A program made the translations under genes and the position numbers. A DNA stretch of 58,129 nt, taken from positions 1 through 58,129 of the forward strand of contig JAANMP010000030.1 in the NCBI GenBank assembly GCA_011250595.1. The letters run 5' to 3'. Shown one piece after another: positions 42,184-52,115 of the stretch. A model generated the notes under the pieces. The model worked only from the letters and a program-made list of their open reading frames with translations. It searched no databases and was not told the DNA's origin. The DNA comes from Bacillus sp. MM2020_1. GTDB lineage: Bacteria; Bacillota; Bacilli; Bacillales; Cytobacillaceae. The first letter of the stretch is position 1. Each line of letters opens with the position of its first letter.

Positions 42184-44547
42184 TTATTCACTCATTTGGT
42201 GTCTATATTTATGATTATATCTAATGGTAAAATATGCGATTGTTCCTAAAGAGAATGCAATCAAATAACCTAATAAAATCATGAAATTTTGCCACATGAA
42301 ACTGAAGTCCCCACTTGATATCACTGCTTTAAAGCCTTGTACCGAATATGTCATTGGTAGAATGGCATTAAAATGCTGTAGGAAGTTCGGGATTAATTCA
42401 AGTGGGAAGGTTCCCGCACTAGTGGTCAATTGTAAAATTAAGATAACAATCGCAATAAAGCGTCCTGCATCAGCGAATACCGATACAAGGAGCTGTATTA
42501 AAGCAATAAACGCTAAGCTCGTCATTATCGAAAAAAGAATAAATTTTGGTACGCTTTGTACATCGAGACCTAACCCACCAAGAAGAATCACATCTGCCAG
42601 TAGCGCTTGAAATACTCCAATCCCAGCCATGATAGAAAACTTACTAGAAAACCAGTTAAATCCATTGGCTGGAGCAACCGCAGTATCACGAAGTGGGAAG
42701 ACAATGGATAGAAGCAGTGCACCAACAAACAAACCTAACGAAAGAAAGTATGGTGCAAAACCGGTTCCATAGTTTGGGACATGATTAATTTTTTCATTAT
42801 CCAGCTTGACTGGGTCGGCCATCATATTATAGGTCTTTTCATCGGAGTGGACTTTGGCCACTTCTTTGCTTCCATCTGATAACTTATCAGCTAATTCTTT
42901 AGCCCCATTAGAAAGTTTGGATGTACCGTCTTTTAACTGATCGGAACCGTCAGCCAATTGACCGGCGCCGGATGTTAGAGCAGAAGCACCGCCTGTTAAT
43001 TGATTCATTCCATCTGTAAGGTCAGAGGCACCCGCTTTCAACTCACCGGAACCTGTGGCTAATTGGCCTGTTCCAGTTGTAATTTTATCAGCACCAGCTG
43101 CCAGCTGACTCATCCCGGCAGAAAGATTATTGGTGCCATCAGCTAATTTTGATGAACCAACATATAAATCATGAATCCCTTTTTGTAGTTCCTGCTGACC
43201 GCCATTAATTTTACCAATGCCAGTGATCAATTGATCAAAATAAGGGGTTGTTTGTGCTTTAATTTTATCTTCCAATCCCTTTGATGATCCTGCTAATTTG
43301 CCATCTACCCCTGTTTTAAATTGATCAAAGCCTGCATCTATTTTAGGGCTAAGTTGTGATAAAATTTGCTTTTCTAACTGTTCTTTCGTTGGTGCATTTT
43401 TTTGCTCATTAGCCATTATACCTTGAACCAGTACCGGGTCTACTTTATTTTCAATTAAGGTTTGGGCTAATTTCTGCATTTTCTCTGTTTGTTGAGAAAT
43501 TGTTTGATCAGCTATTTGGGATGCTAATGTGGTCGTTAGCTGTGATTGAAATTGATCGATGCCCGCATTAAGTTCTCCAGCACTTCCAGTCAATTCTTTT
43601 TCAATCCCTGCAGCAATCCCTGCGGGAAGGTCCCGTTTTAATTGTTCGGCACCTGCTGATGCTTCTTTCGTTCCTGCAATAAGCAATGGTAGATTGGCAT
43701 CCGCTTTTGCTAACCCTTTTTTCAACTCCGTTGAACCTGTTGCTACTTGTTGAGAACCTTTAGCTGCTTCTTTCACACCATTGTCGAATTCAATTGACTT
43801 ATCTGCTAAAGTTGCAAGCCCGTTATATAGTTCCTTCGAACCAACCGCAAGCTTGTTAGAACCTGCATCCGCTGACTTCATTCCATCGTTAAACTCAATT
43901 GATTTCTCTGCAAGTGTTGCAAGTCCTTTGTTTAACTCCTTAGATCCTAAATCAAGGTCAGCTGAACCCGCACTTAATTGACCGGCACCATCACTTGCCT
44001 TCACAACACCATCAGCTAGCTCACTGATTTTATCAAACATAGTTTCAGCATACGTTTCCGTAACTTTTTCAGCCACCGCTGTTTTAATTTTTTCTATAGC
44101 TGTGCCGCCAATTTGAGCGGACAGGAAGTTATACCCTTCGTTAGAGGTATAGATTAATTCCAGCTTTTCCGGTTGCTCATTCAATAATGTCGTTGCGTTT
44201 TTAGAAAAGTTTTTCGGTATTTCAATGACCATATAATACTTTTGATCTTTTAAGTTTTGATAGCCCTCTTCTTTATCTACAAACTCAAAACCAAATTGCT
44301 TATTTTTCTTAAGCTTTGAAACTAATTCATCGCCAAGCTTCAGATGATTCCCATCCAGCGTTGCCCCTGCATCTTCATTCACAATGGCAACGGGAAGATC
44401 ATCCAGTTTGTCGTAGGGGTCCCAGAATGCCCACAAAAACATTCCCGCATATAATACTGGAACAAACATGACAGCAATAATCGGGATTAATAATTTTTTA
44501 TTTCTTAGAATAGCAAAGAGCTCTTCCTTAAACAGTATGTTTTTCAC
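42184..44547 (-). CDS. yhgE: YhgE/Pip family membrane protein
   Basis: A 787-residue protein: N-terminal helix (about 20-40), a long extracellular region (about 45-600), and five C-terminal helices of ABC-2 type. The extracellular part has many YhgE repeats, G-x2-L-x2-G with ADG/STG variants, for example near ASGMSQLAAGADKITTGTGQL, likely forming long coiled rods. Two adjacent 35-residue units (GSKELNKGLATLAEKSIEF.. and GSKELYNGLATLADKSIEF..) are near copies. Family members include the Lactococcus phage-infection protein and the phage-receptor YueB class. It has its own promoter with an operator-like palindrome. The regulator yhgD is not adjacent. Confidence 0.88.
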   Translation of the reverse strand: MKNILFKEELFAILRNKKLLIPIIAVMFVPVLYAGMFLWAFWDPYDKLDDLPVAIVNEDAGATLDGNHLKLGDELVSKLKKNKQFGFEFVDKEEGYQNLKDQKYYMVIEIPKNFSKNATTLLNEQPEKLELIYTSNEGYNFLSAQIGGTAIEKIKTAVAEKVTETYAETMFDKISELADGVVKASDGAGQLSAGSADLDLGSKELNKGLATLAEKSIEFNDGMKSADAGSNKLAVGSKELYNGLATLADKSIEFDNGVKEAAKGSQQVATGSTELKKGLAKADANLPLLIAGTKEASAGAEQLKRDLPAGIAAGIEKELTGSAGELNAGIDQFQSQLTTTLASQIADQTISQQTEKMQKLAQTLIENKVDPVLVQGIMANEQKNAPTKEQLEKQILSQLSPKIDAGFDQFKTGVDGKLAGSSKGLEDKIKAQTTPYFDQLITGIGKINGGQQELQKGIHDLYVGSSKLADGTNNLSAGMSQLAAGADKITTGTGQLATGSGELKAGASDLTDGMNQLTGGASALTSGAGQLADGSDQLKDGTSKLSNGAKELADKLSDGSKEVAKVHSDEKTYNMMADPVKLDNEKINHVPNYGTGFAPYFLSLGLFVGALLLSIVFPLRDTAVAPANGFNWFSSKFSIMAGIGVFQALLADVILLGGLGLDVQSVPKFILFSIMTSLAFIALIQLLVSVFADAGRFIAIVILILQLTTSAGTFPLELIPNFLQHFNAILPMTYSVQGFKAVISSGDFSFMWQNFMILLGYLIAFSLGTIAYFTIRYNHKYRHQMSE

Positions 44548-44665
44548 TTATGATGCCTCCTTTTATATTTATGACCGTTTTGTTCATTTAGTCATTTCCT
44601 TTCAAAAAAGTATGGAATATCTCATTGATACTCCAATAATTTCTACTAATCAAAATCACTAAAAG

Positions 44666-44731
44666 TGACTGATTGAGTAATTTGGTCAGTTAATACTTTT
44701 AGAGTATACATCGATTCATACCTGTTTGCAA
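44666..44731 (-). promoter_or_regulatory. yhgE promoter with overlapping inverted-repeat operator
   Basis: On the minus strand, -35 TTGCAA (44726-44731), 17 bases, -10 TATACT (44703-44708). Immediately downstream is AACTGACCAAATTACTCAATCAGTCA, half-sites TGACTGA/TCAGTTA on the plus strand (44666-44692). A second small dyad TCACT-AAA-AGTGA lies at 44656-44668. The layout is that of a TetR-type repressed promoter; the repressor is not in the window. Confidence 0.65.
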
Positions 44732-44732
44732 G

Positions 44733-44765
44733 CAGAAAAAAGAAGCTGTTATCTATGAACAGCTC
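44733..44765 (-). terminator. Terminator at the end of hemY
   Basis: On the minus strand, GAGCTGTT / AACAGCTTC around CATAGAT followed by six T. Its left arm overlaps the last codons of hemY. Confidence 0.8.
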
Positions 44766-46194
44766 CTGTTGAAGTATCTTTTCTTTTTAAATAATTAAGG
44801 ACGTCTTTAACTGCGGCTTCCCCCTGGTCAATGCAATCTGGAAGTCCAACACCGCCATAGGAAGACCCTGCTAAAAATATACCTGGTAATTCCGTTTTCA
44901 ATTGCTTATTAATGTCTGTTAACCGTTGCTTATGACCCACCGTATATTGTGGCATGGAATTTTTCCATCGTGAAATGATTGCAAAATCCGGATTCATCGT
45001 GATATCCATGGTTTTTTTCAAATCATCTAAGACAATTTTTATTATTCTATCATCTGAAAGGTCGACGATTGTTTCATCTCCAGACCTCCCAACATAACAG
45101 CGGAGCAGCACTTTCCCTTCTGGAGTAGAATGTGCCCACTTTTTATGGGTCCAAGTACATGCTGTAATTGAATAGTCACTATTTCTAGAAACAACGAAGC
45201 CTGTTCCATCAATATCATTTTTTACTGCTTCTTTAGGAAATGCTAAAGCTACTGTTGCTACTGATGTAGATGGGACCGATTTTAACGGATCAAAAAAACT
45301 ATATTCTGCAAACATCGCTTGCGTTATTTTATGAGGCGTCGCCGCAATGATGCTATCAGCAACCAATGTTTCCCTATTATTGAGATAAACTTCATACTTA
45401 TTCCCAACTTTAGTGATTTTGTCTACACGGTGCCCTTTTAAAATTGACCTTTTATCTAACTTTGCTTCTATAGCTTCAGCAAATGATTGAAGTCCAGTTT
45501 TAAATGTTAAGAAGGCACCTTTAGCTTTTTCATTATTTTCAGGTTTTTTGGGTTGTGAAGGGGCGGATTTTTTCATCCCAATGATCAGGCTTCTGTATTT
45601 CTGTTCTACCTCATAGAATTGCGGAAAAGTGGACATGAGACTTAATTGATCAATATCACCCGCATAAATCCCTGATAATAATGGTTCAATTAAATTCTCG
45701 ACCACTTCATCGCCTAGCCTTCTTCTGAAGAACTCTCCCAATGATTGGTCTTTTCCGCTTTCGGACCGAGGTAAAATGAAATCTGCCGCAGCTCTTAGTT
45801 TGCCGGGAATAGAAAAAAGACCTGTGGTGAGAAAAGGTCCTACTTCGGTTGGAATTCCCATGATCGAACCACCGGGCATTGAATGAAGTTTCTCGTTAAC
45901 TAACACGAATGATTTTCCCGTGGAATTATGGACTAATTGATCCTCCATCCCCACTTCCCTAGCTAACCTAGTAATACTCGTCTTTCGGGCTAAAAATGAA
46001 TCCGGCCCTCTCTCAATTGTATAACCATCCCTGATAACAGTTTGCATCTTGCCTCCGAGACGGTGTGAAGCTTCGATTAGTTGGATCTCAATGGGGAGAT
46101 TATGTTCCTGAATTGCTTTTTGAAGATAAAAAGCTGATGTGAGCCCAGCAATTCCTCCCCCAATGATGATAATCTTATGTTTTTCTTCCGCCAA
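44749..46194 (-). CDS. hemY: Coproporphyrinogen III oxidase HemY (CgoX)
   Basis: A 481-residue FAD-dependent protein with the dinucleotide motif IIIIGGGIAGLTSAFYLQ near the N-terminus, ERGPDSFLARK, LLSGIYAGDIDQLSLMSTFP, and the C-terminal GGVGLPDCIDQGEAA. In monoderm bacteria HemY oxidises coproporphyrinogen III to coproporphyrin III. I begin at TTG 46194, since AAGGTGAG is five bases upstream and the resulting MAEEKHKIIIIGGG matches other HemY starts; a GTG nine bases further up is also in frame. Last gene of hemE-hemH-hemY. Confidence 0.93.
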   Translation of the reverse strand: MAEEKHKIIIIGGGIAGLTSAFYLQKAIQEHNLPIEIQLIEASHRLGGKMQTVIRDGYTIERGPDSFLARKTSITRLAREVGMEDQLVHNSTGKSFVLVNEKLHSMPGGSIMGIPTEVGPFLTTGLFSIPGKLRAAADFILPRSESGKDQSLGEFFRRRLGDEVVENLIEPLLSGIYAGDIDQLSLMSTFPQFYEVEQKYRSLIIGMKKSAPSQPKKPENNEKAKGAFLTFKTGLQSFAEAIEAKLDKRSILKGHRVDKITKVGNKYEVYLNNRETLVADSIIAATPHKITQAMFAEYSFFDPLKSVPSTSVATVALAFPKEAVKNDIDGTGFVVSRNSDYSITACTWTHKKWAHSTPEGKVLLRCYVGRSGDETIVDLSDDRIIKIVLDDLKKTMDITMNPDFAIISRWKNSMPQYTVGHKQRLTDINKQLKTELPGIFLAGSSYGGVGLPDCIDQGEAAVKDVLNYLKRKDTSTGAVHR

Positions 46195-46224
46195 GGTACT
46201 CACCTTCTTCCACTAATCTGAATC

Positions 46225-47160
46225 TTACTCAGTAGCCATATTAAGAACGACGGTCGACAATGCATCAATAAATTCTTCCTTTGCATTTGGCATTTCCGGG
46301 CGGTAGTAACTTGCACCCACTTCTTCCGTCACTTTTCTACATTCATAATCATTATCATAAAGCACTTCAAGGTGTTCACAAACAAACCCTACAGGTGCAT
46401 AAACAAATGCTTTATAATGATGCTCATTATATAAATCCCGAGTTAAATCCTGAACATCCGGGCCAAGCCAAGGTTCTGGAGTTTGTCCGGCACTTTGCCA
46501 GCCGACCACATAATTTTGTATTCCCGCTTGTTCAGCAATTAAGTCCGCTGTTTCTTGCAATTGGCTCGGATATGGATCGCCGAACTGGAGAATTTTCTCA
46601 GGCAGACTATGTGCGGAAACAATCAGAACGGCCTCGTCCCTTTCCTCTTGCGGCATTCCTAAAAAGACTTTTTTTACCTTATCAACCCAATATCCAATAA
46701 ACTTTGGTTCTTGATACCAGCTGTCAATTGTTCTGATTTTTAACTTTCCACCCAATTTTCCTGCTTCTTCTAAAGCTCTTCCATTGTAGGACTTTATGCT
46801 GAAAGTTGAAAAATGAGGAGCAAGAACGATACTGATAGCCTCTTCGATGCCGTCAGCATCCATTTGTTTCACTGCATCTTCAATAAAAGGAGTGATGTGT
46901 TTTAAGCCAAGATACATTTTAAATTCTATTTCCTGTTGAATATTATTTAGATGTTCTTCGAGTTTTTCAGCTTGCTCAAGAGTAATCTTAGCTAACGGGG
47001 AAATCCCGCCAATCGCTTCATACCTGCCACGAAGTTCTTCGATCATTTCTGGTGTTGGCTTTCGGCCGTGTCGAATATGGGTATAGTATCCCTCTAAATC
47101 ATCTAATGTATATGGAGTCCCGTAAGCCATTACTAACAGGCCCATTTTCTTTTTTGTCAT
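46225..47160 (-). CDS. hemH: Coproporphyrin ferrochelatase HemH (CpfC)
   Basis: A 311-residue ferrochelatase. The metal/porphyrin residues are H184 in SAHSLPEKI and Glu in [23 protein letters not shown] opens the protein. It inserts iron into coproporphyrin III in the monoderm pathway. The size equals B. subtilis HemH. GAGGTG lies ten bases before the ATG. It is separated from hemE by 168 bases in which I see no gene. Confidence 0.95.
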   Translation of the reverse strand: MTKKKMGLLVMAYGTPYTLDDLEGYYTHIRHGRKPTPEMIEELRGRYEAIGGISPLAKITLEQAEKLEEHLNNIQQEIEFKMYLGLKHITPFIEDAVKQMDADGIEEAISIVLAPHFSTFSIKSYNGRALEEAGKLGGKLKIRTIDSWYQEPKFIGYWVDKVKKVFLGMPQEERDEAVLIVSAHSLPEKILQFGDPYPSQLQETADLIAEQAGIQNYVVGWQSAGQTPEPWLGPDVQDLTRDLYNEHHYKAFVYAPVGFVCEHLEVLYDNDYECRKVTEEVGASYYRPEMPNAKEEFIDALSTVVLNMATE

Positions 47161-47328
47161 GTTCGCACCTCATTTTCAAATCTATTCGCTTTTTCCCATT
47201 TTAAAAAAATCGTTTGGGTCCGGGCCATTAAAAGCTGTATTACCCTCAATGACCCATTATAAAGCAGCCGATATTATTGTGCCAAAAAATTGGACTGCTT
47301 ACCAATTTTAAAACTTAAGATGGGAAAA

Positions 47329-48375
47329 TTAACGACTTAATTTTGATGCAGAATACTCATGGACAAATGAAGCTAATTTTTTCAACGTTTCAGGGTTAAC
47401 TGAAGGGAATACACCGTGCCCTAAATTAAAGATGTAGCCATCCTGTTCCATTCCTTGGTCTAAAATAGCTTTCGCTCTTTCCTCAATGACTTCCCATGGA
47501 GCTAACAGAATAGCCGGGTCAAGATTCCCCTGAATAGCTTTGTTAATGCCCATTTCTCTTGCCTGGTGAATTGGCAGACGCCAATCCAACCCAACAACAT
47601 CAAGTGGCAGGTCATTCCATTCTAAAGCAAGATGACTAGCACCGACGCCGAACATAATTAATGGAACATTTTCCTCTTTTAATGAAACAAAAATACGATT
47701 CATAATGGGCTTAATGAAATAACGATAATCCTCTACATTTAAAGCCCCCACCCATGAATCAAAAATCTGAATAGCCTTTGCACCAGCTTTAATTTGGGAC
47801 TTCACATATGTAATGATCATGTCGCCGAGCTTATCCATAAGTGCAAACCACGCCTTAGGCTCGGTGTACATAAACGCTTTTGTCTTATTATAGTTTTTGG
47901 AAGGACCGCCTTCAATCATATAGCTGGCAAGGGTAAATGGAGCACCAGAAAAGCCGATTAATGGTACGGATAACTGCTCTTGTGTTAATAATTTAATAGT
48001 GTCCAATACATAAGGGACATCCTCTTCAGGATTAATTTCGCCTAGTTTTTCAACATCTGCTAAAGAACGAATTGGATTGTCAATAACAGGTCCAATCCCT
48101 CCCTTTATTTCTACCTCCATCCCAATTGCTGGGAGCGGCGTCATAATATCTTTATATAAAATCGCAGCATCGACGTTATATTGTTCAACGGGCAAGCGTG
48201 TTACATAAGCACAAAGCTCAGGCTGATGTGTAATTTCAAATAAGGAATACTTTTCTTTAATCGCTCTGTACTCTGGCTGCGAACGGCCAGCTTGACGCAT
48301 GTACCATAAAGGTACATGATCGGTTTTTTCGCCTCTGGCTGCTTTTAATAATGTTTCATTAATTGGTCTTGTCAT
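47329..48375 (-). CDS. hemE: Uroporphyrinogen decarboxylase HemE
   Basis: A 348-residue enzyme with RQAGR at 27-31 (substrate-binding loop), [30 protein letters not shown], and C-terminal [14 protein letters not shown]. It decarboxylates uroporphyrinogen III to coproporphyrinogen III. AAAGGTGG is nine bases before the ATG. First gene of the hem cluster. In B. subtilis pbpF lies upstream; here it is absent. Confidence 0.97.
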   Translation of the reverse strand: MTRPINETLLKAARGEKTDHVPLWYMRQAGRSQPEYRAIKEKYSLFEITHQPELCAYVTRLPVEQYNVDAAILYKDIMTPLPAIGMEVEIKGGIGPVIDNPIRSLADVEKLGEINPEEDVPYVLDTIKLLTQEQLSVPLIGFSGAPFTLASYMIEGGPSKNYNKTKAFMYTEPKAWFALMDKLGDMIITYVKSQIKAGAKAIQIFDSWVGALNVEDYRYFIKPIMNRIFVSLKEENVPLIMFGVGASHLALEWNDLPLDVVGLDWRLPIHQAREMGINKAIQGNLDPAILLAPWEVIEERAKAILDQGMEQDGYIFNLGHGVFPSVNPETLKKLASFVHEYSASKLSR

Positions 48376-48491
48376 TAGTGTTGTCCACCTTTCAAAAACG
48401 TGTCTGTTGTCAATTTTAATATATATAGCATGAATTTAAAACTTACTCATTCTTATTAGACTGTATTTACTATATCTATTTATCCTATTTG

Positions 48492-48518
48492 TGTATAGCT
48501 AACGATATTAACTGTCAA
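48492..48518 (-). promoter_or_regulatory. Candidate hemE promoter
   Basis: On the minus strand TTGACA, 15 bases, TATACA; the spacing is shorter than ideal. It lies in the 303-bp gap 48376-48678 between hemE and the divergent yhfA. Apart from this and the hairpin at 48627-48661 the gap shows no gene. Confidence 0.35.
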
Positions 48519-48626
48519 AAAAAAGTCGTTTTTACGTTTTTAAATTTGATAAATCTGCAGGCATTTCCCCAATAATTTTTTCACTAATTCCCTCTCACCT
48601 CTTGATGCAATTTTCATATTCTGTAT

Positions 48627-48661
48627 TACATCCAACAGGGCTATAGCCCTCCCTGGATGTA
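48627..48661 (+). promoter_or_regulatory. Double-arm hairpin in the yhfA leader
   Basis: TACATCCA (48627-48634) pairs with TGGATGTA (48654-48661), and inside is the perfect dyad AGGGCTATAGCCCT (48637-48650). It ends three bases before the AAAGGAGGG ribosome site of yhfA. There is no T run, so it is more likely an operator or RNA-binding site than a terminator. Confidence 0.5.
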
Positions 48662-48678
48662 AGAAAGGAGGGAAATAC

Positions 48679-50076
48679 ATGATTGTCGAGCTTACTGCTC
48701 TTCATTGGATCTATGTGACCTTTATTGTTCTTATCATTGGATTTATGGTAATGAGGAGGGACACATCCATTGTATGTATCGTCGGGATATTCCTAATTGC
48801 TATCACTGCAACCGGGTCGTTAAGCCATTCAATAAGCAGTATTTTCAACAGTTTCAGTTATGCGATTACTGAATTATTATCTACTATTCTTGTTATTTCA
48901 ATAATTGTTGCCATGAGCAATACTTTAACGGTAACTGGAATTAATGATGTGATGATTTCACCATTTCGAAAACTAATCCGCAACCCAACATTAGCCTATT
49001 GGACAATAGGAATTCTTATGATGATTATTTCCTGGTTCTTCTGGCCATCCCCTGCTGTTGCACTTTTAGGTGCCGTCCTTCTTCCAGTTGCGATTCGCGC
49101 TGGACTGCCAGCTCTGGGCGTAGCCATGGCAATGAACTTGTTTGGTCATGGAATCGCTTTATCGGGTGACTTTGTCATTCAAGCTGCTCCTAAACTAACC
49201 TCAGATGCAGCAGGTATTCCCATTCAAGACGTGATTAATGCCAGCATTCCATTAGTGTTTATTATGGGTCTTGTTACAACTGTAACCGCATTCTACTTCT
49301 TAAAAAGGGATATGAAGCGGGGAATTCTAAAAACGACAACTTCTGAAAGCGCGGATTCGCCTGCTGGTGGCACTGACCAGCCTGCGCTTCTATCACTTCC
49401 TCAAAAACGCTTTTTTGCCCTATTAGTGCCTTTATTATTTGCTGCAGATGTTGCGGCTATGTCTATTCTTGATTTAGCAGGCGGCGATGCCACAGCATTA
49501 ATTGGCGGCACTTCGATTCTTATACTTTTATTAATTGCCTTAACAAGCCATAAAAGTAAAGGCTTAGAAAAAACAACACAATATCTAATCGAAGGATTCC
49601 AATTTGGTTTTAAAGTTTTTGGTCCGGTAATCCCGATTGCTGCTTTCTTTTATTTGGGTGATGCCGGATTTGGGAAAATCATTGGTGACTTTTTACCGAA
49701 GGCTTCTCAAGGAATTGTCAATGATTTAGGAGTTTCTCTCGCTAATATCGTCCCATTAAGTAAAGAAGTTGGGGCGATTACCCTGACTACCGTTGGGGCA
49801 ATCACTGGTCTCGATGGTTCAGGCTTTTCCGGAATCTCACTTGCCGGTTCTGTTGCCAGCCTATTTGCCGTTGCCATCGGTAAAGGTGCTGCCACATTGA
49901 CGGCACTCGGGCAAATTTCTGCCATATGGGTAGGGGGCGGAACCCTGGTACCATGGGCGTTAATCCCGGCTGCAGCTATCTGTAATGTCGATCCATTTGA
50001 ACTAGCAATGCGAAACCTTCTTCCTGTGGTGATTGGGCTCGTTGTGACAACGATTGCTGCGATGTTTCTCATTTAA
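48679..50076 (+). CDS. yhfA: YhfA-like membrane transporter
   Basis: A 465-residue protein with about 11-12 hydrophobic helices and a hydrophilic loop near 210-245. Stretches such as ALLGAVLLPVAIRAGLPALGVAMAMNLFGHG and GAAFFYLGDAGFG-like loops resemble the GntP/CitM-type ion transporter fold. It matches B. subtilis YhfA in length and location. The substrate is not known; relatives are annotated as putative Na+/H+ antiporters or transporters of organic anions. The ATG follows AAAGGAGGG. A palindromic element is in its leader. Confidence 0.75.
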   Translation: MIVELTALHWIYVTFIVLIIGFMVMRRDTSIVCIVGIFLIAITATGSLSHSISSIFNSFSYAITELLSTILVISIIVAMSNTLTVTGINDVMISPFRKLIRNPTLAYWTIGILMMIISWFFWPSPAVALLGAVLLPVAIRAGLPALGVAMAMNLFGHGIALSGDFVIQAAPKLTSDAAGIPIQDVINASIPLVFIMGLVTTVTAFYFLKRDMKRGILKTTTSESADSPAGGTDQPALLSLPQKRFFALLVPLLFAADVAAMSILDLAGGDATALIGGTSILILLLIALTSHKSKGLEKTTQYLIEGFQFGFKVFGPVIPIAAFFYLGDAGFGKIIGDFLPKASQGIVNDLGVSLANIVPLSKEVGAITLTTVGAITGLDGSGFSGISLAGSVASLFAVAIGKGAATLTALGQISAIWVGGGTLVPWALIPAAAICNVDPFELAMRNLLPVVIGLVVTTIAAMFLI

Positions 50077-50079
50077 CCG

Positions 50080-50117
50080 AAGCAAAGAGGCTGATCCTAT
50101 GACCAGCCTCTTTGCTT
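50080..50117. terminator. Bidirectional terminator between yhfA and PAP2 gene
   Basis: Perfect 14-bp stem AAGCAAAGAGGCTG / CAGCCTCTTTGCTT between convergent genes. Confidence 0.88.
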
Positions 50118-50751
50118 AATTTTGTCGCTTTTTAAAATAGTTATATAATAGAATCCAAATAACTACCCAGATATAACCTAATGCATAGCCTCCAAGGACA
50201 TCTGATGGATAATGAACCTGTAAAACAATTCGGCTTGCACCTATTAATAAGAGTAAGATAGCTGTGATAACAGCGATTGTGCTCTTTGCTGCCTTTGATT
50301 TTGCTTCCTCCATTAGAAGATACGCAATCATAAAATAAACAATCATCCCCACCATCGCATGTCCACTCGGAAAGCTGTAGCTTTTCACATCGACAAGATG
50401 TTCAAGGTCTGGCCTAGGGCGCACAAAAAAATTCTTTAAAAGCTTACTAACTTCATTTCCTATTGCTACTGATAAGGCAAGGGCACCCGCCCCAACGTAG
50501 TTCCTCTGTTTAAGTAATAACCACGCTAACGCTAGTAAGGCAACAACCCCAATCCCCTTTTTATCGCCCATTTCTGTTACTTGAATAAAAAATGGAATGA
50601 CTGATTTAGGCAAATGCGCAAATAGCCCTGCCACCTTGTCATCGATCCAAAAATCGCTGCTCATTGCAACCTTAATGGATGTAAACAATGCGCAAAAAAG
50701 TGCAAAAATAATAGATAGATAAGAAAAATTCCTGTAGTTCTTTCGTTCCAT
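50116..50751 (-). CDS. PAP2 superfamily membrane phosphatase
   Basis: A 211-residue type 2 phosphatidic acid phosphatase with six helices. The three motifs are visible: K-x6-RP in KLLKNFFVRPRP, SFPSGHAM, and SRIVLQVHYPSDVLGG with the catalytic His. Substrates may be undecaprenyl-PP, phosphatidic acid or phosphatidylglycerol phosphate. The location between yhfA and yhaA has no clear B. subtilis counterpart. GGAAAGGG precedes the ATG. Confidence 0.88.
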   Translation of the reverse strand: MERKNYRNFSYLSIIFALFCALFTSIKVAMSSDFWIDDKVAGLFAHLPKSVIPFFIQVTEMGDKKGIGVVALLALAWLLLKQRNYVGAGALALSVAIGNEVSKLLKNFFVRPRPDLEHLVDVKSYSFPSGHAMVGMIVYFMIAYLLMEEAKSKAAKSTIAVITAILLLLIGASRIVLQVHYPSDVLGGYALGYIWVVIWILLYNYFKKRQN

Positions 50752-50898
50752 CCCCCAAACCCTTTCCTGCTCACGTCTAATTGAAATTCTAGTAAAAAGT
50801 ATAAAGAAAATGACTATAAAAATCTACTTTAGAGGATATAAATGTTAAAATAGTTTGAAAATAGATTCTTTATCACCGATATGTTTGGAGGAATAGAT

Positions 50899-52077
50899 TT
50901 GATAAACAAGTTGTTTGCAGCCTTAGAAGGGTCTTATGAAGAGATGGTTGATATCCGCCGCTTTATGCACCAACATCCGGAATTATCCTTTCAGGAGTAT
51001 AATACCGCCAAATTCATTCAGGCTTTTTATGAGAAACTCCAAATTGAAGTAAAAGGGAATGTTGGCGGGAATGGTGTGGTTGCAAAGGTTTATGGAAAAA
51101 AACCAGGTAAAACAGTAGCACTACGGGCCGATTTTGATGCACTGCCCATCCAAGATGAAAAGGACGTGCCGTACAAATCTTTAGTCCCCGGGGTGATGCA
51201 TGCCTGTGGACATGATGGCCATACTGCCACTCTCCTCGTCCTTGCTAAAAATTTGAATGAACTAAAAGAGGAATTAGAAGGCACCTATGTATTTATCCAT
51301 CAACATGCGGAAGAGTATGCACCAGGTGGCGCTATTTCCATGATTGAGGATGGCTGTTTGGAAGATGTTGATGTTATTTTCGGTACTCATTTATGGGCAA
51401 GCGAACCGACGGGGACGATTCAATATCGAACCGGTCCAATAATGGCGGCGGCTGACCGTTTTGAAATTGATATTCAAGGCAAGGGCGGCCACGGAGCCCA
51501 GCCGCATAAAACGCTAGACGCAATCGTTACTGGATCCCAGATTGTCTTAAATCTACAGCAGATTGTCAGTCGGAAAGTAAATCCCGTTGATGCGGCGGTG
51601 GTCACCATCGGTTCTTTCACCGCACAAAATGCATTTAACGTTATTGCAGACAAAGCAAAACTCATTGGCACGGTTCGTACATTTAATGAGACCGTCCAAC
51701 AATTGATCGAAGTAGAGATGGAAAGAATAATTGCGGGCACATGCTCCATGTCAGGTAGTACTTATGACTTTAGATTTGTGCGGGGCTATCCGGCTGTGGT
51801 CAATTCTGAGAAAGAAACCGTGTTTTTAACTTCCTGTGCACAGAAAGTCGCAGAAGTGACCACCATTGAAGAAACCGAACTCCAAATGGGCGGTGAAGAT
51901 TTCGCCTATTACTTACAAAACGTTCCAGGTACATTCTTCTTCACAGGGGCAAAGCCGCTTGGTAACGACACGGGATACCCACATCATCACCCTAAATTTG
52001 ATATCGATGAAAAAGCAATGTTAATTGCAGCAAAAACATTAGGAGTGGCAGCTATTACCATCCATGGTAATGATTAA
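50899..52077 (+). CDS. yhaA: M20D amidohydrolase (YhaA)
   Basis: A 392-residue zinc amidohydrolase of the IAA-amino acid hydrolase type. HQHPELSFQE is near the N-terminus; HACGHDGHTA, HQHAEEYAPGG and HLWASEPTG carry metal ligands, QMGGEDFAYY comes later, and a dimerisation domain lies in the middle. It removes acyl groups from amino acids or related amides; the substrate is unknown. TTG 50899 is chosen because GGAGG lies six bases upstream; the ATG at 50881 includes the ribosome site within its frame. Confidence 0.88.
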   Translation: MINKLFAALEGSYEEMVDIRRFMHQHPELSFQEYNTAKFIQAFYEKLQIEVKGNVGGNGVVAKVYGKKPGKTVALRADFDALPIQDEKDVPYKSLVPGVMHACGHDGHTATLLVLAKNLNELKEELEGTYVFIHQHAEEYAPGGAISMIEDGCLEDVDVIFGTHLWASEPTGTIQYRTGPIMAAADRFEIDIQGKGGHGAQPHKTLDAIVTGSQIVLNLQQIVSRKVNPVDAAVVTIGSFTAQNAFNVIADKAKLIGTVRTFNETVQQLIEVEMERIIAGTCSMSGSTYDFRFVRGYPAVVNSEKETVFLTSCAQKVAEVTTIEETELQMGGEDFAYYLQNVPGTFFFTGAKPLGNDTGYPHHHPKFDIDEKAMLIAAKTLGVAAITIHGND

Positions 52078-52078
52078 G

Positions 52079-52115
52079 AAAAATCCCCTCGACTCAAATT
52101 GGGTCAGGGGATTTT
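52079..52115. terminator. Bidirectional terminator between yhaA and ecsC
   Basis: AAAAATCCCCT-C-GAC / GTC-AGGGGATTTTT. The right arm overlaps the ecsC 3' end. Confidence 0.88.

Noticed and set aside
43000..44000. CRISPR-like periodicity in yhgE
   Set aside because: The periodic pattern is coding for Gly/Leu/Ala-rich rod repeats, not direct repeats with unique spacers.
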